Assembly (NCBI GenBank): GCA_050181915.1
Contig: JBFXCS010000001.1
Span: forward strand, 1,426,001 to 1,490,000
Length of the DNA stretch: 64,000 nt
Origin: JBFXCS01 sp050181915
GTDB lineage: Bacteria; Actinomycetota; Thermoleophilia; Miltoncostaeales; Miltoncostaeaceae
Direction of reading: 5' to 3'
Numbering within the stretch: the stretch's first letter is position 1; each line of letters starts with the position of its first letter. Under the pieces are notes generated by a model. That model had not been told where the DNA came from. It did not search any database and saw nothing but the letters and a program-made list of their open reading frames with translations. Shown one piece after another: positions 55,376 through 63,462 of the stretch. The position numbers and the translations under genes are program-made.

Positions 55376-55795
55376 TCAGCCGCAGAGCCCGACGCGGCCG
55401 GTCCGGACGTTGAGCAGGCCGCTGACGCGCAGGTCGCGCAGGACCTTGCGGCCGGCGCGCGCCCGCCAGTAGGCGCAGGTGTTGATGCCGCCGCCCTGAA
55501 CGCCGACGACGCGGAAGGCGAGCGAGCCGACGGAGGGCCGCCTCAGCAGCACCGCCGAGAAGCCCTCGTTGGTGACGTCCGCCCATGCGAAGCGGGCGTT
55601 CCTCGTCGAGACCCGGGCGCGGTGGTAGCGGCATGGCGAGGGCGCTCCGGTCCGGTCGCAGACGTTCAGCGCCCGGGCCCTGATGGCCTCGCGCTCGGCG
55701 GTCGTCGGCGATCGCGACGCGCCGGCCGTCGCCGCGAGGACGCCCAGCAGCAGTCCGGCCAGGAGGAGCGCGAGGGCGGGACGGAGGGCGCGCAC
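55376..55795 (-). CDS. Small secreted protein, unknown
   Basis: 139 residues with a signal peptide (ALRPALALLLAGLLLGVLAATAGA). The mature part carries VCDRTGAPSPCRYHRARVST, FAWADVTNEGFSAVLLRR and a Cys near each end, suggesting a compact disulfide-bonded fold. No family recognised. It lies beyond tRNA-Gln with about 84 bp between. Confidence 0.6.
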   Translation of the reverse strand: MRALRPALALLLAGLLLGVLAATAGASRSPTTAEREAIRARALNVCDRTGAPSPCRYHRARVSTRNARFAWADVTNEGFSAVLLRRPSVGSLAFRVVGVQGGGINTCAYWRARAGRKVLRDLRVSGLLNVRTGRVGLCG

Positions 55796-55869
55796 CGCAC
55801 CCTCTTACCAGGGGGACGCCGAATGCGTCCAGACGACGGGTCCCGGCGAGCCCGGGGTGGTTCGGGCGC

Positions 55870-56849
55870 TCATGCGTCGCCCGCCAGCCAGTCGATTCCC
55901 CCGTCCCTGTCGACGACCCAGACGCCGCCGCCGCCCGGCGCGAGCGCCAACGGCGGTTGAGATCGCTCCAACATGTGCACGACGGGCCGGCGAGCGCCGC
56001 GCCGGACGATGTGGGCGATCGTGGAGTCGCCATCGCCGATCGCCCACGCGCCATCGACGTCCGCGACGATCTCGGTGGGCGACAGCCCGTCCAACGGGAT
56101 CGTCACCGACGCCTTTCCGCCATCGGCCCTGATAGCCGACACCGTCCGCGACTCGTCGTTGGCCACCCACGCCCTTCCCGAGGAGATGGCGCGCTCCACG
56201 GCAGCCGCCCGACGGTCCGTGGCGGGCCGAGGCGTCTCAGGCCCCGCGACGCGAGAACGACCACCCGACCATCCGACCGACCGTGGATCCGCCCCTTGCG
56301 CGAGTTCCACGGTCCGGTGGTCGTCACCCACAGCCGCTTCCCGCTGACCGCGGCCGCCGTCACGCCGGCTCCCACCCGTGCGCGGGCGACGACGCGGCCG
56401 CCGCTCGCGACCCGGGCGACTCCGTCCCCCGTCGGCGTGGCGAGCCAGACGCCGTCGGCATCCCCGGCGAGTATCCGCAGGGTGCGCATGCTCGGACGTA
56501 CCCCGACCTCGATCGCCCGCCCGTCCTCGCGGAGTTGCCACAACCGCCGGCCCGCCGCCGCCCATACGAAGCGCTGCCCCGCGCCCGCCGAGACCAGCTG
56601 CGCGCCCGTCGGGACGCCGATGTAGGAGCCGGCCTCGTGCAGGACCGGGGTCGCCCCACCGCCATCGACGTCGAAGCGCGTCACGCCGTCGTCGTCGCTC
56701 ACCCACACGCCGGCGGCGTTCACCGCGACGCTCGCGACCGGTGGATCGCCGCACCCGCATGCCCGTCCCCCGCACGCGGCCACACCCACGACCAGTCCGA
56801 CGCCGCACGCTCCCGCGGAGAGCCATCCGCTCGCACGCCTCACGCCCAT
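55870..56849 (-). pseudogene. Frameshifted beta-propeller-like lipoprotein gene
   Basis: Two overlapping frames make one protein if a base is added to the run of four C at 56242-56245. The first (from ATG 56849) has a lipobox (LVVGVAAC) and repeated strands AAGVWVSDDDGVTRFD, RFVWAAAGRRLWQLRED, ADGVWLATPTGDGVARV, KRLWVTTTGPW. The second continues GRAWVANDESRTVSAIRA, GAWAIGDGDSTIAHIV and GGVWVVDRDGGIDWLA. Such Trp-containing repeats look like a Vgb/NHL-type propeller. It is a true mutation or a sequencing error in the homopolymer. Confidence 0.7.
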
Positions 56850-56907
56850 GCGGGCATCACCCCTTCTTGCCATCCGTTCGCGCCGTCACATATGGGAGCA
56901 CCCGGGT

Positions 56908-57195
56908 TCAGCTCAGGACCGTGACCCCCAGCACCACGGCGCGCTCCTCGTCGGAGGTCTCGCCGTTCTCCAGGTTCACGACCTCGAAGGTCTCGGAGCG
57001 GCAGTCGACGCGCACGCGCATGCCCTCGGCCAGCGCGTGCGCCGCCAGGTCCCGCGCAAGCTGCCCGCGGATCTCGAAGGTGTTCATCCGCATGGGCTCG
57101 TCCGTGTCGAGCGTCATCAGGATCACGTCGCCCTCGTACGGATCGACGTCGTGCCAGAGCAGGCTGATCTCGCCGGTGACGGAGAGCTCGCTCAC
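56908..57195 (-). CDS. Small protein of unknown function
   Basis: 95 residues from a GTG overlapping the membrane-protein stop (GTGA). Beta-rich: VTGEISLLWHDVDPYEGDVILMTLDTDE, RMNTFEIRGQLARDLAAHAL, GMRVRVDCRSETFEVVNLE. No family recognised. Cotranscription with the upstream membrane-protein gene is likely from the overlap. Confidence 0.65.
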   Translation of the reverse strand: MSELSVTGEISLLWHDVDPYEGDVILMTLDTDEPMRMNTFEIRGQLARDLAAHALAEGMRVRVDCRSETFEVVNLENGETSDEERAVVLGVTVLS

Positions 57196-57974
57196 GACGC
57201 GGCCGGCGCGGGCCGGCACCGAGCGGCGATGCGGCGGCACGCGGCCAGCAGCGGCGGCGCCAGGGCGAGCGCCGCGATGTCGAAGAACACGTAGCCGCTG
57301 GCGGCGCCGCTGGGCGGGTTGCCGTCGGCCACCCCGATGCCGGGGATCTCCCGCGCCCACGTCCAGGTGCCGACGGCCGTGCCGTAGATCTCCAGGTAGG
57401 CCACGGCGAAGAACACCCCCGCGTAGACGGCCGGCGCGCGGCCGCGCAGCAGGAACACCACCAGCACCGCCGCCCCCACCGCCCCGGCCACGTCGAGTCG
57501 TCCCAGCAGGGTGAGCCCGGCGAGCGCCCAGCCGGACACCCCCGCGATGGCCGCGATCACGAAGCCCCTCCAGTGGCGCTCCACCCATGCGGTCTGGCTG
57601 AGGCGCAGCCCGGTGAGGTACACCAGTCCGTGCCCGGGCGGCACGAACAGGGGCAGGTTGCCGAGCCGGTACGAGTAGACCCCCCAGATCACCGAGCCGA
57701 TGATCTCGGCGCAGGTGGCGACCACCACCACCACCGCCGTCTGGGCGCGCTCCATCGGGGTGAGGTGGACGAAGAACAGCGCCAGGAAGCCCCAGGTGCA
57801 CAGGGCCAGCAGCATCTGCATGCCGAGGTCGGCGTAGCGGTCGAGCAGCAGGCCGAGCGTCGTGATGAGCAGCGTGGCGAGGCAGAAGCGCCCGGGGCTC
57901 CGCACGAGGCGGCCGATCCAGCCGGGCTCCGCGGGCGCCGGGGGCGTGAGGGCGACGGAGCCGGCCGTGGACAC
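57192..57974 (-). CDS. Polytopic membrane protein divergent from the B12-riboswitch operon
   Basis: 260 residues from GTG 57974; an ATG at 58010 would add 12 residues and run toward the riboswitch. About eight hydrophobic helices (FCLATLLITTLGLLLDRY, MLLALCTWGFLALFFV, VVVATCAEIIGSVIWGVYSY, VGAAVLVVFLLRGRAP). It has conserved-looking loops (VPPGHGLVYLTGLRLS, GTWTWAREIPGIGVADGNPP, SGYVFFDIAALAL). No family is assigned; the His/Glu-bearing loops could bind a ligand. A role in cobalamin handling is only a positional guess. Confidence 0.65.
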   Translation of the reverse strand: MSTAGSVALTPPAPAEPGWIGRLVRSPGRFCLATLLITTLGLLLDRYADLGMQMLLALCTWGFLALFFVHLTPMERAQTAVVVVVATCAEIIGSVIWGVYSYRLGNLPLFVPPGHGLVYLTGLRLSQTAWVERHWRGFVIAAIAGVSGWALAGLTLLGRLDVAGAVGAAVLVVFLLRGRAPAVYAGVFFAVAYLEIYGTAVGTWTWAREIPGIGVADGNPPSGAASGYVFFDIAALALAPPLLAACRRIAARCRPAPAAS

Positions 57975-58019
57975 GCGCGCAATGTAGCGGGTAGGTTGCG
58001 GACGCTTCATGGGACGGTC

Positions 58020-58165
58020 GCGAGGGAAGCCGGTGAGAGACCGGCGCGGTCGCGCCACTGTGACCCGGGAGCGGGGGGCGCACGGCGCGAGCCGGCCACT
58101 GGGGAGACCTGGGAAGGCCGCGGTCCCCGCGATCGCACCGGGGAGCCAGGAAACCTGCCGCCGCC
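58020..58165 (+). promoter_or_regulatory. Cobalamin (B12) riboswitch
   Basis: Conserved cobalamin-aptamer blocks in order: GAGGGAAGCCGGTG (58022), GCGCCACTGTGACC (58051), GCCACTGGGGAGACCTGGGAA and the B12 box GAGCCAGGAAACCTGCC (58143-58159). It lies in the 5' leader of the secreted DUF4430 gene, ending about 40 nt before its GTG start, so ligand would control that operon. Confidence 0.93.
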
Positions 58166-58202
58166 CCGCACGTGCAACCGCCTCCGCGAAACGAGGACCT
58201 CA

Positions 58203-59375
58203 GTGCGCAGACCCCTCTCCCTGGCCGTGGCCGCGGCGTGCGCCGCCGGCCTGGCGGCCGCCCCCGCGGCGCTCGCCACCGACACCGTCATCCGCGTCGA
58301 GGGCGCCACCCAGACGCTCGTCCCCGAGAGCGCCATCTCGATCGAGGGCGACGGCGCCGGGACGCTCTACGACAAGAACTTCACCCCCATCCCCGTGAGC
58401 CGCGCCTCGGCGCTGTGGCAGCTGAACCGCGCGATCTCGGCCGCGGGCCTCAACCTCACGCTCGAGTACTTCTCTAGCTTCGGCTCCACCCAGGTGCAGG
58501 CCATCGGCAGCGACGCCAACGCCGGCACCGCGGGGTGGCAGTTCCGCGTGAACCACGTCCACGCCCAGAGCGGCCCCGACCCGGTGAACCTGGCGCAGGG
58601 AGACCGGGTGCTGTGGTACTACGGCGGCGGCGACGGCCAGGCGCGCGAGCTCGACGTGACGCCGTCGACCGACACGGCCCAGCGGGGCACGTCGTTCACG
58701 GTCCGCGTCACCAGCTACGACCCGGCGGGCGCTCCCGCGCCGGGCAGCGGCGCCACGGTCACCTACGGCGGCGCGCAGGCCACGGCCGACGCGACCGGCC
58801 AGGCCACCTTCATCGCCGGGGCGAGCGGCACGCAGCGCGTGCAGGCCACCCGCGCCGGCGACATCCGCAGCCCCGCCCGGGCCGTGTGCTCCTACGACAG
58901 CGACCCCACCGTCTGCAGCCTGCCGCCCGCCCCGGCCCCCGCCCCGCCGTCCCCGGCCGACACGGCCGACACCGTCGCGCCGGGCAGCGCGATCGTGACC
59001 CCGCTGCTCGGCCGCGCCCACCGGTCGGTGAAGGGCCTGCGCGGCACCGCCGGCCCCGACCGCTCCGACATCCGGCGCGTCGAGGTCTCCCTGGCGCTGC
59101 GCGTCGGCACGCAGTGCCGGTTCCGCACCAGGAGCGGCGGCCTCACCAAGCCGCGCAACTGCAACCGCGACCGGGTGTACGTGACCGCGCGGACGTCGGG
59201 CGGCAACTGGACGCTGGGCATCCCCAAGGGGCTCGCCCCGGGCTCCTGGCGCGTGTGGAGCCGGGCCACCGACGGGGCCGGCAACCTGGAGTCCGTCGCC
59301 CTCGGCGGCGTCAACGCGGGCACGTTCCGCGTGCTGCCGAAGCGGGCGGCCGCGCGCCGGGCCGCCGCGCGATGA
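58203..59375 (+). CDS. Secreted DUF4430-domain protein under B12 riboswitch
   Basis: 390 residues from GTG 58203 with GAGGA 7 nt upstream. A signal peptide (LSLAVAAACAAGLAAAPAALA) is followed by a DUF4430 domain (about 25-155: LWQLNRAISAAGLNLTLEYF, GTAGWQFRVNHVHAQSGPDP, DRVLWYYGGGDG), the fold of the beta domain of animal transcobalamin. Then come a Big-like repeat (VRVTSYDPAGAPAPGSGATV), a Pro linker and a C-terminal domain with Arg/Ala-rich end. It could bind cobamide at the cell surface (inference). The stop overlaps the next gene. Confidence 0.85.
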   Translation: MRRPLSLAVAAACAAGLAAAPAALATDTVIRVEGATQTLVPESAISIEGDGAGTLYDKNFTPIPVSRASALWQLNRAISAAGLNLTLEYFSSFGSTQVQAIGSDANAGTAGWQFRVNHVHAQSGPDPVNLAQGDRVLWYYGGGDGQARELDVTPSTDTAQRGTSFTVRVTSYDPAGAPAPGSGATVTYGGAQATADATGQATFIAGASGTQRVQATRAGDIRSPARAVCSYDSDPTVCSLPPAPAPAPPSPADTADTVAPGSAIVTPLLGRAHRSVKGLRGTAGPDRSDIRRVEVSLALRVGTQCRFRTRSGGLTKPRNCNRDRVYVTARTSGGNWTLGIPKGLAPGSWRVWSRATDGAGNLESVALGGVNAGTFRVLPKRAAARRAAAR

Positions 59376-60247
59376 CGCGCGGCGCGCGAGCGGCGGCGGC
59401 GCTGTGCTGCGGGCTCGTCCTCGGGGTGGCGGCCTCCGCGGCCGCCACCCCCGGGCCCGACGGCGCCGCCGCCTCGCGGGCGGCCGCCTGGCTCGCGCGC
59501 CAGCCCGCCGCCGGGACTCCCGGCGGCGCCCAGGCCGACACGATCGTCGCGCTGCGCGCGGCCGGCCGGACGCCGGCCGCGCTGCGCTCCCGGGTGACGG
59601 CGCTGACGCGCGTCGCCCCCGGCTACGCCACCACGCCGGGGGCCGCCGGCAAGGTGGTGCTCGCCGCCGTCGCGGCGCGCGCCGACCCGCGCCGGCTGGG
59701 CGGCGTCGACTACCTGAGGCGCATCACCGCCGGCTACGCCGCCGGGCGCTACGGCGCCACCGCCTACGACCAGGCGCTCTCGATCCTGGCCCTCCGCGCC
59801 GCCGGCCGGCCCGTGCCGGCCGCGGCGGTGCGCGCCACCATCGCCGCCCGCGGCCCGGGGGGCTGGAGCTACGACCTCGACCCCGGCAGCCGCGACGCGG
59901 TCGACACCACCGGCCTGGTCATCGAGGCGCTCCGCGCCGCGGGCGTCCCCGCCCGCAACCCGGCCCTGCGGGCCGGCGCGACCTGGATGCTGGCCCAGCG
60001 CAACGCCGAGGGCGGCGTCGCCACCGCCGGCCGCGGCGCGGCCACCGACGCCAACTCGACCGCGAACGCCATCCGGGCCCTCCGCGCCCTCGGGCGCACC
60101 CCGCCGGCGCGCATGCGGGCCGCCCTGCGGGCCCTGCAGGAGCGCGACGGCGGCGTCCGATACACCCGCGCGAGCGAGGGCAGCCGCCTGCTCGCCACCA
60201 ACGACGCCGCGATCGCCTTCGCCGGCAAAGTGTTACCGCTGCGTTGA
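59372..60247 (+). CDS. Secreted alpha/alpha-barrel (prenyltransferase/squalene-cyclase-repeat-like) protein
   Basis: 291 residues with a signal peptide (AAALCCGLVLGVAASAAA). Tandem helix-pair repeats: AASRAAAWLARQPAAGTPGG, AYDQALSILALRAAGRPVPA, GGWSYDLDPGSRDAVDTTGL, VIEALRAAG, GATWMLAQRNAEGGVATA, DANSTANAIRALRALGR, DGGVRYTRAS. The same alpha6/alpha6-toroid repeat type forms the cobalamin-binding alpha domain of transcobalamin and intrinsic factor. It begins inside the DUF4430 stop (ATGA), so both are made together. Confidence 0.85.
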   Translation: MTRGARAAAALCCGLVLGVAASAAATPGPDGAAASRAAAWLARQPAAGTPGGAQADTIVALRAAGRTPAALRSRVTALTRVAPGYATTPGAAGKVVLAAVAARADPRRLGGVDYLRRITAGYAAGRYGATAYDQALSILALRAAGRPVPAAAVRATIAARGPGGWSYDLDPGSRDAVDTTGLVIEALRAAGVPARNPALRAGATWMLAQRNAEGGVATAGRGAATDANSTANAIRALRALGRTPPARMRAALRALQERDGGVRYTRASEGSRLLATNDAAIAFAGKVLPLR

Positions 60248-60284
60248 CGGGATCGGGCCGGGCGTCGGGCTAGACTGCGCGGGC

Positions 60285-60944
60285 ATGTCGACCCGACTTC
60301 ACTTCCAGGCAGAGATGGAGCAGTTCCGCGCGGGCCTCGTGGAGATGGCCAGCCTGGTGCTCCGCCAGGTCGAGCGCGGCGTGGCCGCCTGGGAGGAGGT
60401 GGACGTCAGCGGGGCCGCCGAGGTCATCGCCGGCGACGAGGAGGTCGACCGGATGTGCGCCGACCTCGACCACAAGGTCTTCTCCCTGCAGCTCCTCGAG
60501 GCGCCCGTCGCCGCCGACCAGCGGCTGCTGCACGTCGGCCTGATCGCCGTCGTGGCGCTCGAGCGGGTCGGCGACCTCGCGGTCGCCATCGCGAACGCCG
60601 TCATGACGGTGCGGCCGGAGGGCACCGTGCCCGAGGTGCAGGGGCTCATCTCGCGCATGAGCGCGCGGGCGATCGACGGGCTCGCGCGGGCGGTCACGGC
60701 CATCGCCCGCGGCGACGCCGAGCTCGGCGACCAGGCCGGCGAGGAGGCCGCCGTCGTGCGTCAGATGCTCGACGAGACGCTCACCGCGGTCGCCGGCGCC
60801 CCCGACGAGCCCGAGACGCGCGTCTGGTCGGCCACCGCCGTGCTCGTCGCCCGCCACCTCGAGCGCGTCGCGAACAACGGCGCCGAGCTCGGCGGCCGGG
60901 TGCGGTTCCTGGTCAGCGGGGAGACCTTCAGCCGCACCGACTGA
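60285..60944 (+). CDS. phoU: PhoU-type phosphate-uptake regulator
   Basis: 219 residues, two PhoU three-helix domains: FRAGLVEMASLVLRQVERGV with AGDEEVDRMCADLDHK and LLHVGLIAVVALERVGDLAVAIAN, then SARAIDGLARAVTAIARGD with TAVLVARHLERVANNGAELGG. The ExxxD-type metal patches and LERVGD/LERVAN motifs are diagnostic. It restrains Pst uptake and PhoR signalling; no pst or phoR gene is in the window. TAGACT-like -10 about 15 bp before the ATG. Confidence 0.93.
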   Translation: MSTRLHFQAEMEQFRAGLVEMASLVLRQVERGVAAWEEVDVSGAAEVIAGDEEVDRMCADLDHKVFSLQLLEAPVAADQRLLHVGLIAVVALERVGDLAVAIANAVMTVRPEGTVPEVQGLISRMSARAIDGLARAVTAIARGDAELGDQAGEEAAVVRQMLDETLTAVAGAPDEPETRVWSATAVLVARHLERVANNGAELGGRVRFLVSGETFSRTD

Positions 60945-61012
60945 GGGCCGGAGAGCCCGGGCCGTCGGAGGACGGGCCGGCGGGCCCGCCCTCCACGCCG
61001 GTCGCGCCTCGG

Positions 61013-61186
61013 CTAGTCCTTCTCCGCCTCGGCGACCGGCTCGCCACCGGTGGTCGCGTCGTCGGCCTCCCTTGCGGTCGCCTCGGCGCGCTCCGCGCGC
61101 TCCAGGGACTCCAGCACGTCGAGGACCGAGGCATCGCCTGACATCGTCCGGATGCTGTTCCGCCGCTGCCTCTTTGCCTTCGCCAT
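61013..61186 (-). CDS. Small hydrophilic protein
   Basis: 57 residues, MAKAKRQRRNSIRTMSG basic start, then VLDVLESLERAERAEATARE and an acidic tail. GGGAGG sits ideally before the ATG at 61186, which makes translation likely. Function unknown. Confidence 0.5.
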   Translation of the reverse strand: MAKAKRQRRNSIRTMSGDASVLDVLESLERAERAEATAREADDATTGGEPVAEAEKD

Positions 61187-61244
61187 CGCCACCTCCCGGG
61201 TACGTCCACCAAGATTACCCCGTGGCACAAGCACGCCGTCGGCC

Positions 61245-61634
61245 TCAGAGGCGCCCGCGGGAGAGTGCCTCCACGAGCTCGGCGTCGGCCGGGGGGAAGG
61301 CGAGAGCGGCCAGGTCGTCGCGGCGCACCCAGCGGAACTGGACGCTGCCCAGGGCCCGGGGGCGCTGGCCGGGCAGCCAGGAGCAGCGGAAGAAGCGCAG
61401 CTGCAGCGGCCCCGCCGTCGCCGTCCAGATCCGGGCTCCCACCCGCACCTCCACGGCCAGCTCCTCGCGCAGCTCGCGCCGCAGGGCCTCGTCGTCGCGC
61501 TCGCCCGGCTCGCGCTTGCCTCCCGGGAACTCCCAGCGGCCCGGCTGACCGCCGTCCGGCCCGCGCTGGCTCACCAGGATCCGCCCACCGCGCTCGATGA
61601 CCGCGGCGACCACCACCTGCGGGGATCCCTTCAC
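61245..61634 (-). CDS. NUDIX hydrolase, MutT-like
   Basis: 129 residues. The Nudix box GGKREPGERDDEALRRELREEL is present, with the final Gly of the consensus replaced by Ala (LAVEV). VVVAAVIERGGRILVSQR opens the fold, and WEFPGG and RWVRRDDL follow. It may cleanse 8-oxo-dGTP. The GTG start overlaps the mutY stop (GTGA), pairing a free-standing NUDIX domain with a MutY that lacks one. Confidence 0.9.
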   Translation of the reverse strand: MKGSPQVVVAAVIERGGRILVSQRGPDGGQPGRWEFPGGKREPGERDDEALRRELREELAVEVRVGARIWTATAGPLQLRFFRCSWLPGQRPRALGSVQFRWVRRDDLAALAFPPADAELVEALSRGRL

Positions 61635-62431
61635 GGGGCCGCCCCCTCCCCCGCCCGTACGAGCAGATCGCCGTCGCGGCCGGCGAGGCCGTCGGCGACG
61701 AGGCTCTCCGCCGCCTCGCGGTCGCGGTCCACGCCGACGCTGCCGCCCCGGGCCAGCTCGCGCAGGAGGACGCCGCGCCGCTGGCGCATCGATCCCTCGT
61801 AGCGGCCCTGGCGCCGGCGGACGGGGGTGAGCTCCCGCACCGTGCCGGCGTCCGCGGCGGGGCACCCGTGGCGCAGCGGGCAGCCGTCGTCGCACAGCGG
61901 GGCCCGCGCGGTGCAGTACAGGCGCCCCAGGTCCATGATCGCCTGCCCCGCCTCCCAGCCGGCCCCGGGCGCCCCCGGCCACCCACCGGGGAAGCGGCGC
62001 GCCACCACCCTCGCCGCGTTGGTGTCGACCGGCAGCACGTCCTCGCCGTCGGCGAAGCAGCGGATCGCCGCCGCCGTGTACGGCCCCACCCCCGGCAGGT
62101 CGACGAGCCGGTCCGGCGCGGGCCATCCGCGCTCGGCCACGACGGCGGCCGCGGCGTGGAGGTTGCGCGCGCGCCGCGGGTACCCCAGCCCCTGCCACTC
62201 CGCCAACACGTCCCCGAGCGGTGCCGCGGCCAACGACGGCGCGTCCGGCCAGCGCCGCACGAAGCGCTCGTAGTACGGCACCACCCGGGCCACCGGGGTC
62301 GCTTGGAGCTGCGTCTCGGCCACCAGCACGCGGTAGCGGTCGCGCGTACGCCGCCACGGCAGGTCCGCGCCCTCACGGCCGAACCAATCGACGAGCCGGC
62401 CCACGGCGGCCGTTGCCTCCCGGACGCTCAC
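61631..62431 (-). CDS. mutY: A/G-specific adenine glycosylase MutY, short form
   Basis: 266 residues. It removes A opposite 8-oxoG. Catalytic Glu39 (VAETQLQATPV), HhH DLPGVGPYTAAAI and catalytic Asp136 (PVDTNAARVV). The cluster cysteines are C173-x6-C180-x3-C184-x5-C190, whereas the classical spacing is C-x6-C-x2-C-x5-C. No C-terminal NUDIX-like domain, which normally recognises 8-oxoG; a separate NUDIX gene is fused by overlap. GTG start. Confidence 0.9.
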   Translation of the reverse strand: MSVREATAAVGRLVDWFGREGADLPWRRTRDRYRVLVAETQLQATPVARVVPYYERFVRRWPDAPSLAAAPLGDVLAEWQGLGYPRRARNLHAAAAVVAERGWPAPDRLVDLPGVGPYTAAAIRCFADGEDVLPVDTNAARVVARRFPGGWPGAPGAGWEAGQAIMDLGRLYCTARAPLCDDGCPLRHGCPAADAGTVRELTPVRRRQGRYEGSMRQRRGVLLRELARGGSVGVDRDREAAESLVADGLAGRDGDLLVRAGEGAAP

Positions 62432-62444
62432 CCACCGGATCCTG

Positions 62445-63452
62445 TCACGACGCCTCCGGCGCCGCCGGGCGCCACACCACCTCCCGCACGAGCGCCTCGC
62501 CGTCGCGGCGCCAGCGCACCACCACCGGCGCATGGGCCGTCTGGCGGCCCTCGGCGTCGACGGCGAACGGCCCCAGGAAGGTGCGGGTGCGCAGGCCGCG
62601 GGCCGCGTCCCACAGATCGTCGGGGTCGCGCGAGCCGGCCGCGCGCAGCGCGCGCTCGGCGATGAGCCCCGCGGCCAGCGCCTGCGCCGCCGGGTAGTCC
62701 GCATCGGGCGGCAGGCGGGCGGGCGGATCGGGGTCGCTCCCGTCCCACTGGGCGGGCCCCAGCCAGCCCTCCACCGCCCCGCCGAGCTCCCGTCCGGCGA
62801 GGCCCACGCCGCACACCACCAGCGCCCCGCTCAGCCCGGCGCGGGCGAGCGCGCGGCCCAGCGCGAGGTCGTCCTCGGCGCGCCCCCCTCCCGCCACCCA
62901 GCCGCGGCCGCCGCCGCGGGCGGCGTCGACGACGGCGGACGGATCGGCCGGATCGAGGTCGACGACCTCCGGGGAGGCGCCCGCCGCCGTCAGGGAGGCG
63001 ACCGCCCCGGCGGCGACCGCCTCGCCGAAGCCGCCCGGGGCGCGCGCCACCAGCACGTCGCCGGGGCCGGCGCCGATCGCGGCCAGCGCGGCGGGAAGGC
63101 CGCGCCAATAGCTCTCGGCCGGCCCGAGCACGTCGACGACGCGCGCGGCGTGGACGTCGCCCGGCCCGGTGCGCGCGAGGGCCGCGGCACCGTGGTTCCA
63201 GATCACCTCGGGACGCGCCGCCATCCGCTCCCGCACGGCGCGCCCCGCCCCGCTGCCGTACGGCCCGAAGGTCAGGTCGGCGTCGGGCGACAGGCCGGCG
63301 ACGAGGTCGGCCGAGCGCCGGGGGTCGCTGCGGTCGTCCTCGACGACGAGATCCGCGCCCGCCACCTGCGCCCACGCGCGCAGTCCCCGGGCGGCCTGGC
63401 GACCGAAGGGGGCGAAGCGCCCGCTCAGGGCGAGCGCCGCCGCGGCCCTCAC
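62445..63452 (-). CDS. Periplasmic-binding-protein-fold (branched-chain amino acid type) protein without signal
   Basis: 335 residues. ALSGRFAPFGRQAARGLRAWAQ, VVEDDRSDPRRSADLVAGL, LTFGPYGSGAGRAVRE and VIWNHGAAAL are LivJ/type-I solute-binding features; YPAAQALAAGLIAERALRAAGSRDP is the matching C-terminal lobe. It begins MRAAAALALSG, with no recognisable export signal or lipobox and no transporter genes beside it. Stand-alone cytoplasmic sensor or misplaced start are both possible. Confidence 0.75.
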   Translation of the reverse strand: MRAAAALALSGRFAPFGRQAARGLRAWAQVAGADLVVEDDRSDPRRSADLVAGLSPDADLTFGPYGSGAGRAVRERMAARPEVIWNHGAAALARTGPGDVHAARVVDVLGPAESYWRGLPAALAAIGAGPGDVLVARAPGGFGEAVAAGAVASLTAAGASPEVVDLDPADPSAVVDAARGGGRGWVAGGGRAEDDLALGRALARAGLSGALVVCGVGLAGRELGGAVEGWLGPAQWDGSDPDPPARLPPDADYPAAQALAAGLIAERALRAAGSRDPDDLWDAARGLRTRTFLGPFAVDAEGRQTAHAPVVVRWRRDGEALVREVVWRPAAPEAS

Positions 63453-63462
63453 CCCACGGGCC

